Shown here piece after piece: positions 7,476-15,601 of a stretch of DNA of 27,662 bases. A program made the position numbers and the translations under genes. The stretch is taken from NCBI GenBank assembly GCA_964518215.1, contig CAZFFP010000050.1, forward strand, positions 1-27,662. The letters are read 5' to 3'. Under the pieces are notes generated by a model. It saw only the letters and a program-made list of their open reading frames with translations. It was not told the origin of the DNA and searched no databases. The stretch's first letter is position 1; every line of letters starts with the position of its first letter. Origin of the DNA: CAYSGX01 sp964518215. GTDB taxonomy: Bacteria > Bacteroidota > Bacteroidia > Chitinophagales > CAIOSU01.

Positions 7476-8066
7476 TCAATCTGCAACAAAGCCGAGTCGT
7501 TTCATTTCATGATACAATCGGTTCATGGGCAAACCCATCACGTTGAAAAAGCAGCCATCCACTTTTTTAATCGTTGTTACGCCAATCCATTCCTGAATAG
7601 CATAAGCGCCTGCTTTGTCGTAGGGCTTAAAGGTGTCTATGTAATAATTTATTTCATCGGCTGTAAGATTATCGAACCATACGCGGGTGGTTTCTGAAAA
7701 CGAATGATGCTCGCGATTCCAATGCAAACTAACCCCCGTAATTACTTCGTGCGTTTTACCCGAAAGCTCTTTCAGAATGGCAATGGCATCGTTGCGGTCA
7801 ACCGGTTTACCGTAAATTTTTTCGTTCAGCAAAACAATCGTATCGGCAGCAATCACCAAAGAGTTTTCGAGGTCGACTGTGGCAGCCACAGCTTTTCCTT
7901 TCAGGCTTGCCAGATATTCGGGAACGCTGCGCGGCTCGGCATTTTCAGGAATGTCTTCGGGAGTATTTTGCGTAATAATTTCAAAAGAAAAATCTGCCCA
8001 TTCCATGATTTGTTTTCTGCGGGGCGATTTGGATGCCAATATGACTTTGCGCGAAGTGCTTTTCAT
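7476..8066 (-). CDS. maf: Maf-family nucleotide pyrophosphatase
   Basis: A 196-residue house-cleaning NTP pyrophosphatase (dTTP/UTP type by length and motif). Marks: LASKSPRRKQIM at the N-terminus (the phosphate-binding S-P-R-R), AADTIV with the catalytic Asp, LNEKIYGKP, LSGKTHEVITGV, and the closing YDKAGAYAIQEWIG with VDGCFFNVMGLP. A longer open frame runs upstream to 8300, but it overlaps ubiA and has no family similarity; the ATG at 8066 overlaps the ubiA stop as ATGA, so translation is probably coupled. Confidence 0.93.
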   Translation of the reverse strand: MKSTSRKVILASKSPRRKQIMEWADFSFEIITQNTPEDIPENAEPRSVPEYLASLKGKAVAATVDLENSLVIAADTIVLLNEKIYGKPVDRNDAIAILKELSGKTHEVITGVSLHWNREHHSFSETTRVWFDNLTADEINYYIDTFKPYDKAGAYAIQEWIGVTTIKKVDGCFFNVMGLPMNRLYHEMKRLGFVAD

Positions 8067-9037
8067 AAATGATTGAAAAAATAAAAAACAGCCATTGATA
8101 AAATTCCGAACACCATAATAATTTTCAGCAGCAAACTGATTTTTGCAAAGCCTTCGGGAAATTGTGTTTTTATGAGCAGAAAAATTCCCGCCAATGAAGG
8201 CAGTTGAATAGCGATGAGCAAATAAACAGGTTTCAACAGACTCCCCTCGTTCCAATACATTTGCTGAACCCACCCGATTAAAACCATCAGCAGCAGCCAA
8301 AAACCAACGGCAATTAGTTTAGTTTTCTGTAAACCCAGTATTGCCGGAAGCGTGGAAGCGCCTGTTGCCATATCGCCTTTCAAGTCTTCCATATCTTTTA
8401 CCATCTCGCGTATAAAAGTAGTGAGCAAAGCGAAAATGAAATAGGCGGTAGAGGTGTATAAAATAATTCCAATGGCTTGCACTTTCATTGAGTCGTATTG
8501 CCCGAAAGCATTTTGCTGCATGAGTGAAGGTAGCTCGAACATCACGGGAAGCATCACGACTAAAGCTGTGAGAAACGAAACAATGATGTTTCCTATCAGA
8601 AACATTTTTTTGAACGAGCTCGAATAGAACCAAAGTAAACCTGCTGTAACGGCATAAATAAAACTGAGCCTGAAATTATCGGCTACAATAGCTGCCGAAA
8701 ATGCCAAAGCCACCGCGACAAAATTCAGTCCCAGATGAATATTGATAATTTGCTGTTTGGTGAAATAATCATGCACCATGAGGCGGAAAGGTTTATTTAC
8801 CGAATCTGTTTTTTGGTCGAAATAGTCGTTGATGATATAGCCCGAAGCGGCAATGAGCACTGTGGCAAACACCATTACCAGATACCAGAAAAGTGAAAGC
8901 GATGGTTCTATTCTTGAAAACTGCAATGCAGGATTTATGATAAAAAACTTTATGAGCAGTTGCGTCAAGGCAATCATGCCAAGATTTGCCGGACGCATCA
9001 TTAGAATAATGGCTTTAGCTGCCTGCATGGGCTTCAT
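8063..9037 (-). CDS. UbiA prenyltransferase, geranylgeranylglycerol-phosphate geranylgeranyltransferase-like
   Basis: A 324-residue membrane prenyltransferase with about nine hydrophobic segments. The two Asp-rich Mg-pyrophosphate motifs are intact: NDYFDQKTDSVNKP (first) and REMVKDMEDLKGDMATGAST (second). This type is widespread in Bacteroidota and is usually named after the archaeal ether-lipid enzyme (DGGGP synthase), although its true acceptor in these bacteria is not settled. Menaquinone enzyme MenA is a less likely alternative, as no men genes are near. Its stop overlaps the maf start (ATGA), and an exact -7 promoter match lies 10 nt upstream of the ATG. Confidence 0.85.
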   Translation of the reverse strand: MKPMQAAKAIILMMRPANLGMIALTQLLIKFFIINPALQFSRIEPSLSLFWYLVMVFATVLIAASGYIINDYFDQKTDSVNKPFRLMVHDYFTKQQIINIHLGLNFVAVALAFSAAIVADNFRLSFIYAVTAGLLWFYSSSFKKMFLIGNIIVSFLTALVVMLPVMFELPSLMQQNAFGQYDSMKVQAIGIILYTSTAYFIFALLTTFIREMVKDMEDLKGDMATGASTLPAILGLQKTKLIAVGFWLLLMVLIGWVQQMYWNEGSLLKPVYLLIAIQLPSLAGIFLLIKTQFPEGFAKISLLLKIIMVFGILSMAVFYFFNHL

Positions 9038-9047
9038 TAATTTCGGG

Positions 9048-9055
9048 CAAAGCTA
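9048..9055 (-). promoter_or_regulatory. Promoter -7 element for ubiA-maf-asparaginase
   Basis: Minus-strand TAGCTTTG (exact TAnnTTTG), 10 nt before the ubiA ATG. A TTTG lies 15 nt further upstream, which is shorter than the usual 17-23. Confidence 0.5.
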
Positions 9056-9089
9056 CAATAAACGCATAAACAAAGATTTTGAAAACATT

Positions 9090-10223
9090 TTAGGCAACTG
9101 TAAACACCGAACTAAGTTTGTCAATTGCAAAATCTAATTCATCAATGGTATTCATGCGCGAAAAAGAAAATCGCACGGAAGGACGATTTTGAGGGCTATT
9201 TAATGCCTGCAAAACATGCGAACCAACATTTGAGCCGGAACTGCACGCACTTCCTGCCGAAACTGCAATGCCTTCAATATCAAGATTGAATAACAAATAG
9301 TCCGCTTTTTCATTGTAAGGAAAGCTGACATTAAAAACGGTGCTCAAATCATTACTCCCATAATTTCCGTTGATACTGATTCCCGGAATATTTTCTTGTA
9401 GTTTGTTCCAGAAATGGTTTTTCAGATTTCTGATATAGGTTTCGTGTTCCTCCATATTGTCGAAACACAATTCAAAGGCTTTTGCCATGCCTGCTATTCC
9501 TGCCACATTTTCGGTGCCCGAGCGCATATTGCGCTCCTGACTTCCGCCTGTCAGGTAAGCAGGCAATTTTACATCGCTTCTCACGAATACCATTCCAATG
9601 CCTTTCGGACCATGAAATTTATGAGCAGAACCGGTAATGAAGTCCGCGGGAATTTTCTGCATATCAAAAGGATAGTGAGAAATAGTTTGAACGGTGTCGG
9701 TAAAAAACAGCGTTTCTGATGCTTTGCATAATTTACCTATGCCTTCAATATCTGAAATATTCCCTATTTCGTTGTTGCCGTGCATTAATGCCACCAATTT
9801 TTTCCCCGGTATTGTTTTTAAAAGTTTTTCGAGCGAATCGAGCCTGACATTTCCTTTTTCGTCCAACGCTACATAATGCAGATGAATGTTTTTGTTTTGT
9901 GCCAACAATTCGGCAGTATGCAGCACGCAATGATGCTCGGTTTTGGAAGTAATAATATCTGTAACACCCAAATGATTCACTGCGCCACATAATATCATAT
10001 TGGCAGATTCGGTGCCGCAGGAGGTGAAAAACAATTCGGCAGTAGATGCCTGAATGCGCTGAGCGATAGATTTACGCGCTTTTTCTATGGCAGAGCGGGC
10101 TTCTCTGCCAAAGGAGTGTATAGACGATGGGTTGCCATATTTTTCGGTGAAAAAAGGCATCATCGTTTCAAGAACCAATGGGTCTAAGGCTGTGGTAGCG
10201 GCATTGTCTAAATACACTCTCAT
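9090..10223 (-). CDS. Cysteine desulfurase (class V aminotransferase, NifS/IscS family)
   Basis: A 377-residue PLP enzyme that takes sulfur from cysteine for Fe-S clusters or tRNA thiolation. Landmarks: YLDNAATTALDP at the start, SCGTESAN, TEHHCVLH (His97 stacks on PLP), MHGNNEIGN, the Schiff-base lysine Lys202 in GSAHKFHGPKG, the GGSQERNMRSGTEN loop, and the sulfur-carrying Cys327 in SAGSACSSGS (a group I enzyme with a longer active-site loop). It is monocistronic or leads the leftward group; no IscU/SufU or MnmA is next to it, so the exact acceptor is unknown. Confidence 0.93.
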   Translation of the reverse strand: MRVYLDNAATTALDPLVLETMMPFFTEKYGNPSSIHSFGREARSAIEKARKSIAQRIQASTAELFFTSCGTESANMILCGAVNHLGVTDIITSKTEHHCVLHTAELLAQNKNIHLHYVALDEKGNVRLDSLEKLLKTIPGKKLVALMHGNNEIGNISDIEGIGKLCKASETLFFTDTVQTISHYPFDMQKIPADFITGSAHKFHGPKGIGMVFVRSDVKLPAYLTGGSQERNMRSGTENVAGIAGMAKAFELCFDNMEEHETYIRNLKNHFWNKLQENIPGISINGNYGSNDLSTVFNVSFPYNEKADYLLFNLDIEGIAVSAGSACSSGSNVGSHVLQALNSPQNRPSVRFSFSRMNTIDELDFAIDKLSSVFTVA

Positions 10224-10231
10224 ATTGGTTG

Positions 10232-10239
10232 CAAAGTTA
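10232..10239 (-). promoter_or_regulatory. Promoter -7 element for the cysteine desulfurase
   Basis: Minus-strand TAACTTTG, an exact TAnnTTTG match, 8 nt before the ATG; a TTTA stands 19 nt upstream in the -33 position. Confidence 0.5.
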
Positions 10240-10310
10240 TGAGATTTTCAAGGAGTTATAAACAGTAAACGTGTTTCAGCACTTCTTGTAAAAGAATAAA
10301 TTTTTTACAC

Positions 10311-10350
10311 AAAAAAACCTGAAGCAGATTTAATGAAAACCGACTTCAGG
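10311..10350 (-). terminator. Terminator of the SPOR gene
   Basis: Stem CCTGAAG (10318-10324) / CTTCAGG (10344-10350) with a 19-nt loop; on the minus strand it is followed by seven T. It sits 25 bp after the SPOR gene stop and fits leftward transcription. Confidence 0.75.
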
Positions 10351-10374
10351 CTTTTGATTTATTCAAACGGATGT

Positions 10375-10983
10375 TTACTTCCGCTTCTGGTCTCTAATGG
10401 AGAAGTTGAGCAATTGTTCTGCTTCGGCATCAGATATTCTTTGTCCGTTTCTGTAGGGAACCAACCAAGCGCCTTTAATGCCCAATTTTTTGAAATCGGC
10501 TACGGCTTTTTTGGCTTCTTCATAATTAAAATGACCAATTACATATTTGTTTCTGCCATCAGCTTTTTCTGCCTGAAGATATTTATCTTCTGAAAACACT
10601 CCGGTTACACTATTGTTGTAAGCGCCCAATTGAATTTTAAAAACCACACCTTCGGGTGTTGCACTTGCTTGTGAACCTCCACCGGTGCCCACAGGTCCCG
10701 ATTCCAACATTTGCGACAGTTCATTCAATTCTGTTTGAAGCAATTTATTTTCTTCTTCCAGAATTTTAATTTCATTGTCTAACTTTTTCATTTCTTTATC
10801 GCTGAGGCTGATCTTGTTTTCAAGCTCTTCAATTCTTTCCTGATAAGGTTTTATGGCAGATTCCAACAACGCTTCTTGAGCCAATTCTTTTTTGCTTTTC
10901 TTTTTTTCTTTCTTTTGAGCAAAAGAATTATTCACGGCTAAAACAGTAAGGAGAATCACTACAAGTAGAAATGTTTTTTTCAT
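10375..10983 (-). CDS. Exported coiled-coil protein with SPOR-like C-terminal domain
   Basis: A 202-residue protein: signal peptide (1-22, ending NSFAQ), a very basic stretch (KKEKKKSKKE), a coiled coil (about 40-92, continuous Leu/Glu/Lys heptads), a Gly/Ser linker, and from about residue 110 a SPOR-like domain (VVFKIQLGAYN, then YVIGHFNYEEAKKAVADFKKLGIKGAWLVPYRNGQRI). SPOR domains bind denuded septal glycan strands; in Bacteroidota such proteins are often mis-named ezrin/radixin/moesin-like because of the coiled coil. It is monocistronic with its own terminator, divergent from the LON-domain gene. A role in the cell envelope is likely; a division role is inference. Confidence 0.82.
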   Translation of the reverse strand: MKKTFLLVVILLTVLAVNNSFAQKKEKKKSKKELAQEALLESAIKPYQERIEELENKISLSDKEMKKLDNEIKILEEENKLLQTELNELSQMLESGPVGTGGGSQASATPEGVVFKIQLGAYNNSVTGVFSEDKYLQAEKADGRNKYVIGHFNYEEAKKAVADFKKLGIKGAWLVPYRNGQRISDAEAEQLLNFSIRDQKRK

Positions 10984-11004
10984 GGTTAGTTTTTTTATTC
11001 GAGC

Positions 11005-11012
11005 CGAAAATA
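11005..11012 (-). promoter_or_regulatory. Possible -7 element for the SPOR gene
   Basis: Minus-strand TATTTTCG (7 of 8), the same variant seen upstream of the histidine kinase, 21 nt before the ATG. No -33 box at normal distance. Confidence 0.3.
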
Positions 11013-11100
11013 AGAAAGATTTTGAAAGCCATATTTATTGCAAACTTATTTCGAGTGTTATTATTAAGAAAAATGAGTAGTTTTCAATACAATTCAATAA

Positions 11101-11736
11101 ATGGAAACCTCTCTTCCTATTTTTCCTTTGGCGTTGGTCATATATCCGAACGAGCAACTGAACATTCACATTTTTGAGCCTCGTTACAAGCAACTCATTA
11201 ACGATAGTATTGAACAAGGAATTAATTTTGGCATTCCGCCATACATAGAAGGAAATTTGAGCAACTATGGAACCGAAGTGGAACTGGTGAAAATTCATCG
11301 CATTTATGCCAATGGTGAAATGGATGTTACCATCAAAGGCATCAGAATTTTTAAAATCACTGCCATTATCAAAGATTTTTCAGACCGATTGTATTCGGCT
11401 GCTTCGGTTAAATGGATGAAAGAAAACACCGATTCCGACCCGAATCTGTCTGAAAAAATTTTTAAACTCGTTCATGAACTTCATGAAACAATCAATGTAT
11501 CTCCCAATAAAATTCCAGCAATAGAGCTAATGAATACTTTTTCTATTGCTCATTATGTTGGATTTAAATTAGAAGAAGAATACGAATTGCTATGCCTGCG
11601 AAAAGAAGTTGAACGACAAAAAATGATTTATAAGCACCTGAACAAAGTAATTCCCATTCTGAAAGAAACCGAAAAAGTGAGGCATTTGATTCAAGCGAAC
11701 GGGCATTTTAAATATTTGCAACCACCTGATTTTTGA
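11101..11736 (+). CDS. LON substrate-binding-domain protein (no protease domain)
   Basis: A 211-residue stand-alone version of the Lon N-terminal domain. It opens with LPIFPLALVIYPNEQLNIHIFEPRYKQLI, the family signature, followed by the beta-rich half (GTEVELVKIHRIYANGEMDVTIKGIRIFKI) and a helical half ending in a long charged helix (LCLRKEVERQKMIYKHLNKVIPILKE). There is no AAA+ ATPase or Ser-Lys protease part, so this is not Lon itself. Such proteins are common and their role is unknown; binding of unfolded protein segments is inferred from Lon. Confidence 0.85.
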   Translation: METSLPIFPLALVIYPNEQLNIHIFEPRYKQLINDSIEQGINFGIPPYIEGNLSNYGTEVELVKIHRIYANGEMDVTIKGIRIFKITAIIKDFSDRLYSAASVKWMKENTDSDPNLSEKIFKLVHELHETINVSPNKIPAIELMNTFSIAHYVGFKLEEEYELLCLRKEVERQKMIYKHLNKVIPILKETEKVRHLIQANGHFKYLQPPDF

Positions 11737-11770
11737 GGTTTATCTTTTGTTTTTATCGAATCGCATTTCA

Positions 11771-11806
11771 AAAAACTATTTACTATTACCTATTAACTTT
11801 GTCGCT
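11771..11806 (+). repeat. Promoter-like 36-mer, copy 1
   Basis: Shares 32 of 36 positions with 11992-12027. It includes TTAC.ATTACC.AT and an exact -7 box TAACTTTG (11794-11801). The 359-bp gap 11737-12095 holds the two copies and about 185 bp between them in which I recognise no gene. Confidence 0.6.
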
Positions 11807-11991
11807 CCATCAATTTGCCTCATAAATGAATTTAGAATCGCCCCCACTGGTCTTAGCGTCCGCTATGAACCGAAACAACAGGAAGCGTCTGCTCATCGTT
11901 TACAAACTTTATTCAAGATAAGTAATTTCTATTTTACCTTTTAAACCCTTATTTGTATTGTCCGTGTAATGATAGGAACTTCAGTATCTGG

Positions 11992-12027
11992 AAAAACTTT
12001 TTACCATTACCCATTAACTTTGCCGCT
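11992..12027 (+). repeat. Promoter-like 36-mer, copy 2
   Basis: Second copy, offset 221 bp, with -7 box TAACTTTG at 12015-12022, 74 nt before the symporter ATG. Three of the four differences are T to C. This is the likelier promoter of the symporter gene. Confidence 0.6.
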
Positions 12028-12095
12028 TTGAAAGCACAGGCTGAAAGTTTTGAACACATACCTATGTTGGCTCTAACCAGAAGTAAAAAACTTAA

Positions 12096-13427
12096 ATGAA
12101 AGTTACACCACTAAAAGACCTGGCAAAACTGCTGCAAACTTTAGTTGAAAGTAAGCTTTGGCTGAAAGTATTGATCGGTATGATATTGGGTATTGGTGCG
12201 GGCATTTTATTGAGCAGCGAAACCGGCTGGGTAACGCCCGAACATTCTCAAATTATTACGAATTGGATTGCTTTGCCGGGCAATTTATTTATCAGACTGA
12301 TACAGATGATTATGATTCCTTTGGTGGTGAGTTCCATTATTCAGGGCATAGCGGGTGGCGATGATAAGGAGTTGTTGAAACGAACCGGACCTAAAGTAGG
12401 ACTATATTTCGTGAGTACAACTCTTGCTGCCATTATCATAGGGGTTATTGTAGCGCTTTTGATTAGCCCCGGAAATTATATAGATGCTGCCGGTTTGCTT
12501 GCAGCAGCTTCAGACACTATTCCAGAAGTTGTGAATCAGCCGGCTACCTCTAGTAATATTCCGCAATTTATAACAGATTTATTGCCATCCAATCCTCTGG
12601 CATCAATGGTGATGGGCGAAATGCTGAGCATTGTAATATTTGCAATTGTGGTGGGCGTGGCATTGGTAACGCTGCCCGATAGCACTGCTGAGCCTGTGGT
12701 GAAACTGCTTTTTTCCATTCAGGAAATTTGTATTACGGTAACCCGATGGGCAATGAAAATTGCGCCTTTGGCAGTATTCGGCTTGCTTTGTCAGGTAACA
12801 GCTAAAGTTGGCATTGGTGCTATCACCGGATTGGCAATGTATGTGTTGGCGGTATTGGTGGCATTGTCGTTCTTAATGTTGTTTTATGTTTCATTATTAG
12901 TAATCGTTGCAAAGACTTCGGTAAAAAACTTTTTCAGTTCGGTTCGTGAATTGTTATTGTTGGCTTTTTCAATGGCAAGTTCGGCAGCAGTAATGCCATT
13001 AAGCTTAAAAACTGCCGAAGAAAAATTAGGCGTGAAACCACATATAGCCCGCTTCATCATTCCTGTGGGGGCTACTATTAATATGGATGGCACTGCCGTG
13101 TATCAGGTGGTTACCACCATTTTTTTGGCGCAGATGTATGGCTTGGAACTCAGCTTTATGAGCTTGTTGCTTATTGTTGTTACTACTGTTGCCGCATCTA
13201 TCGGAACGCCATCGGCACCGGGTGCCGGAGTAATTGTTTTAGGAACCGTTTTGAGCAGTGTTGGCATACCTATTACTGCTATTGCGGTAATTATTGGAGT
13301 AGAACGATTATTGGGTATGTTTAGAACAGCCGTAAACGTTGCCGGAGATATGACTGCCTGCATGGTGTTTCATAGAATATCGGCTCGGAAAGAAACCGAA
13401 ATTCAGGAAATTACAGTTGCAAATTGA
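12096..13427 (+). CDS. Dicarboxylate/amino acid:cation symporter (DAACS, GltP/GltT family)
   Basis: A 443-residue inner-membrane transporter for glutamate, aspartate or C4-dicarboxylates with Na+ or H+. Eight membrane helices and two hairpins are expected. Diagnostic stretches: NLFIRLIQMIMIPLVVSSII (helix 3), the Ser-rich hairpin SMASSAAVMPLSLKTAEEKLGV (HP1), GATINMDGTAVYQ (helix 7, the NMDGT cation site), and GTPSAPGAGVIVLGTVLSSVG (HP2). The closing NVAGDMTACMVFHR carries the helix-8 Asp and an Arg typical of substrate binding in the family. It has its own promoter region and is convergent with sulP. Confidence 0.93.
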   Translation: MKVTPLKDLAKLLQTLVESKLWLKVLIGMILGIGAGILLSSETGWVTPEHSQIITNWIALPGNLFIRLIQMIMIPLVVSSIIQGIAGGDDKELLKRTGPKVGLYFVSTTLAAIIIGVIVALLISPGNYIDAAGLLAAASDTIPEVVNQPATSSNIPQFITDLLPSNPLASMVMGEMLSIVIFAIVVGVALVTLPDSTAEPVVKLLFSIQEICITVTRWAMKIAPLAVFGLLCQVTAKVGIGAITGLAMYVLAVLVALSFLMLFYVSLLVIVAKTSVKNFFSSVRELLLLAFSMASSAAVMPLSLKTAEEKLGVKPHIARFIIPVGATINMDGTAVYQVVTTIFLAQMYGLELSFMSLLLIVVTTVAASIGTPSAPGAGVIVLGTVLSSVGIPITAIAVIIGVERLLGMFRTAVNVAGDMTACMVFHRISARKETEIQEITVAN

Positions 13428-13466
13428 TTTTTTGCAAGAAAAGAAAAGCCGGATTATAACTGATTA

Positions 13467-14999
13467 TTAACCAGGAAAATCAGGAATATTCTTTAACTCC
13501 ACAGTAATGTTTTTGTATTGAGCATTTTCCACAAAATTGTGAATCACTTCCAATACATCGTAATCAATATAAATAGAGCGGCTGCCGTCTATAATTACAG
13601 TTGAACCTTTGGGCACTTTATCGAGCGATTCCAACATGCTGCCTTTGTTCAGGAACGACATTTCTTCAGAAAGCACAAAACAGTATGGTGCGCCCGATTC
13701 ATGACCTTCTAAAGTTTCTGAATAAGTGTTTTTCATGTTTCTGCTGATAATGAAAAGAATGGCAACCACCATACCTACGCCAATACCAATAAGCAAGTCT
13801 GTAAAAACAATGGCAACAATAGTTACAATAAATGGAATAAATTGGTCGTAGCCCGATTTCCACATACTTTTATACAAATCAACCTTGTTGAGTTTGTATC
13901 CCACCATTAATAATACTGCCGCCAATGCTGCCAAAGGAATCAAATTGATGAGTCCCGGAATGAGCAGAAATGAAACGAAAAGTAAAATGCCATGAAAGAT
14001 GGCAGAATTTTTTGTTCTGGCACCTGCAGTTACATTAGCAGAGCCGCGAACTATAACTGCAGTCATTGGTATGCCGCCTAATAAACCCGAAAGTATATTC
14101 CCTGTCCCCTGTGCAAAAAGTTCTCTGTTGGGCGGGGTATTTCTTTTCTGAGGGTCAAGTTTGTCAATAGCTTCTACACTTAACAATGTTTCAATACTTG
14201 CTATAATAGCAATGGTAATAGCGGCAAAGTAAACTTCTTTATTCATTATTTGAGAAAAATCCGGAAATCTAAACAATCCTTTAAATTCCAAAAAATCTCT
14301 CACTACCGGAACAGAAACTAAATGATTGTTTTGAAGATACATTTCGGGATATATGGTAAGATATGCCTGGTTTAAAACAACACCAACAATTACCACTACC
14401 AATGGTCCGGGCATCAAAGTGAATTTTTTAAAGAAAGGTTTTTCCCAAAGAATTAAAATAAGCAATGATAAAACGCTGATAAGTATGGCTCCCGGAGCGT
14501 TATAGTAAATCATGTTGAGCAATTCGGTAAAAGTATTTTGTTTGTCGGCTTGCTCAAATGTCATATCGCCAATATAGTCTTCATCATAACCGAAAGCATG
14601 TGGAATCTGTTTCAGAATGAGTATTATTCCAATGGCTGCCAACATGCCTTTAATGACACTCGAAGGAAAGAAATTGCCAATGGTTCCCGCTTTTACTAAG
14701 CCAAAAACAATTTGCAAGATGCCTGCAAACACTACTGCCAATAAAAACGCTTCGTAACTTCCTAAATCATTAATAGCAGATAATACTATAACTGTCAGCC
14801 CTGCTGCCGGACCACTCACGCTCAATTGCGATCCACTCATAGCGGCAACTATGGTTCCACCGATTATTCCTGTAAGTAAGCCTGCAAAAAGTGGCGCACC
14901 GGAAGCCAGTGCAATGCCCAAGCAAAGGGGCAAAGCCACCAAAAAGACCACTAACCCGGCAGGCAAATCATATTTAATATCCTTGAAATATTCCTTCAT
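13467..14999 (-). CDS. SulP (SLC26) family anion transporter with shortened STAS domain
   Basis: A 510-residue transporter. The N-terminus (DLPAGLVVFLVALPLCLGIALASGAP) and SVSGPAAGLTVIV are the SLC26 signature; further marks are GNILSGLLGGIPMTAVIVRGSANVTAGARTK. About 12-14 membrane segments run to about residue 425. The C-terminal cytoplasmic part (440-510) begins a STAS fold (STVIIDGSRSIYIDYDVLEVIHNFV) but ends soon after one strand-helix-strand, so it is short. Related Bacteroidota proteins are annotated as bicarbonate or sulfate carriers; no carbonic anhydrase lies adjacent, so the ion is undecided. It follows a small unknown gene (85-bp gap with a palindrome). Confidence 0.88.
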   Translation of the reverse strand: MKEYFKDIKYDLPAGLVVFLVALPLCLGIALASGAPLFAGLLTGIIGGTIVAAMSGSQLSVSGPAAGLTVIVLSAINDLGSYEAFLLAVVFAGILQIVFGLVKAGTIGNFFPSSVIKGMLAAIGIILILKQIPHAFGYDEDYIGDMTFEQADKQNTFTELLNMIYYNAPGAILISVLSLLILILWEKPFFKKFTLMPGPLVVVIVGVVLNQAYLTIYPEMYLQNNHLVSVPVVRDFLEFKGLFRFPDFSQIMNKEVYFAAITIAIIASIETLLSVEAIDKLDPQKRNTPPNRELFAQGTGNILSGLLGGIPMTAVIVRGSANVTAGARTKNSAIFHGILLFVSFLLIPGLINLIPLAALAAVLLMVGYKLNKVDLYKSMWKSGYDQFIPFIVTIVAIVFTDLLIGIGVGMVVAILFIISRNMKNTYSETLEGHESGAPYCFVLSEEMSFLNKGSMLESLDKVPKGSTVIIDGSRSIYIDYDVLEVIHNFVENAQYKNITVELKNIPDFPG

Positions 15000-15036
15000 A
15001 AAATTATAGCGTGTAAAGTATTAGAAAATTAGTGAG

Positions 15037-15057
15037 TATTCTTTTGATAAAAGAATA
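15037..15057. repeat. 21-bp perfect inverted repeat upstream of sulP
   Basis: TATTCTTTT (15037-15045), three-base centre GAT, AAAAGAATA (15049-15057). It lies 38 bp before the sulP ATG. It could be a protein-binding operator or a weak hairpin between the two genes; no T-run follows. Confidence 0.5.
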
Positions 15058-15084
15058 GATGAGGCACGAGAACCAAAATTTAGA

Positions 15085-15501
15085 TTAAGCAGCGAAATCG
15101 GGCGGGGGAGTGTGTATTTTTCCTGCATGTCTCCATTGAAAGGCATCTAAAGAAAAATTACCCGATTTTTTTAAAACAATAAAACCAAAATGAAAGGGCT
15201 TGCTTTTGTAAGAAGCAAAGCTGTTGTCTTCTCCTTTAATTTCTTCCTGACTTCCATTGCCCGAACCATTGTTAGATGATGATTCGCTTCCGGGAGTCAT
15301 TTCCTGAGAAAGGTCTAAATTCACTTCTTCTTCCCGCTCACAGTTTTGAAGCAATTGCGCAATGCCGGGAAATTTTAAGCTGACTTGTAAAATGGTAGTA
15401 TTCAGACAAAATAATGCGAAACAAAATAACAGAACTTTTGCAATGAGCGCGCTCTTGAATTCGGTATGGAATGAATAAGAAGGCATTGCATTTTTGTTCA
15501 T
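15085..15501 (-). CDS. Small membrane-anchored or exported protein of unknown function
   Basis: I do not recognise a family. 138 residues: a hydrophobic segment near residues 20-42 preceded by Lys (signal anchor or signal peptide), an acidic and Ser/Gly/Asn-rich linker (about 72-95), and a C-terminal part ending HAGKIHTPPPDFAA. Small Bacteroidota proteins with such Pro-rich tails are sometimes found next to metal or ion transporters, which fits sulP downstream, but that is only context. A second ATG five codons in (15486) would suit the very close promoter box better. Low-complexity linker and position in the leftward gene run argue that it is real. Confidence 0.6.
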   Translation of the reverse strand: MNKNAMPSYSFHTEFKSALIAKVLLFCFALFCLNTTILQVSLKFPGIAQLLQNCEREEEVNLDLSQEMTPGSESSSNNGSGNGSQEEIKGEDNSFASYKSKPFHFGFIVLKKSGNFSLDAFQWRHAGKIHTPPPDFAA

Positions 15502-15508
15502 AAGTGGG

Positions 15509-15516
15509 CAAAAATA
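15509..15516 (-). promoter_or_regulatory. Promoter -7 element for the small gene and sulP
   Basis: Minus-strand TATTTTTG, an exact -7 match, only 7 nt from the upstream ATG (15501) and 22 nt from the ATG at 15486. The transcript would be nearly leaderless if the first ATG is used. Confidence 0.4.
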
Positions 15517-15601
15517 TTAAATAAGCACGAAACCGTTTTGCTTTCGGGGCTTAGGTAACAATTATTAAGAAAGAATTAACTAATGAAATGAAGGGATACC
15601 G

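Noticed and set aside
8067..8300. N-terminal extension of Maf to 274 residues
   Set aside because: The extra part lies wholly inside ubiA in another frame and matches no Maf sequence; the ATGA overlap at 8063-8066 gives a normal Maf length.
11747..11944. 65-codon plus-strand ORF before the symporter
   Set aside because: It runs through one copy of the duplicated promoter-like repeat, has no ribosome site or family match, and low coding character.
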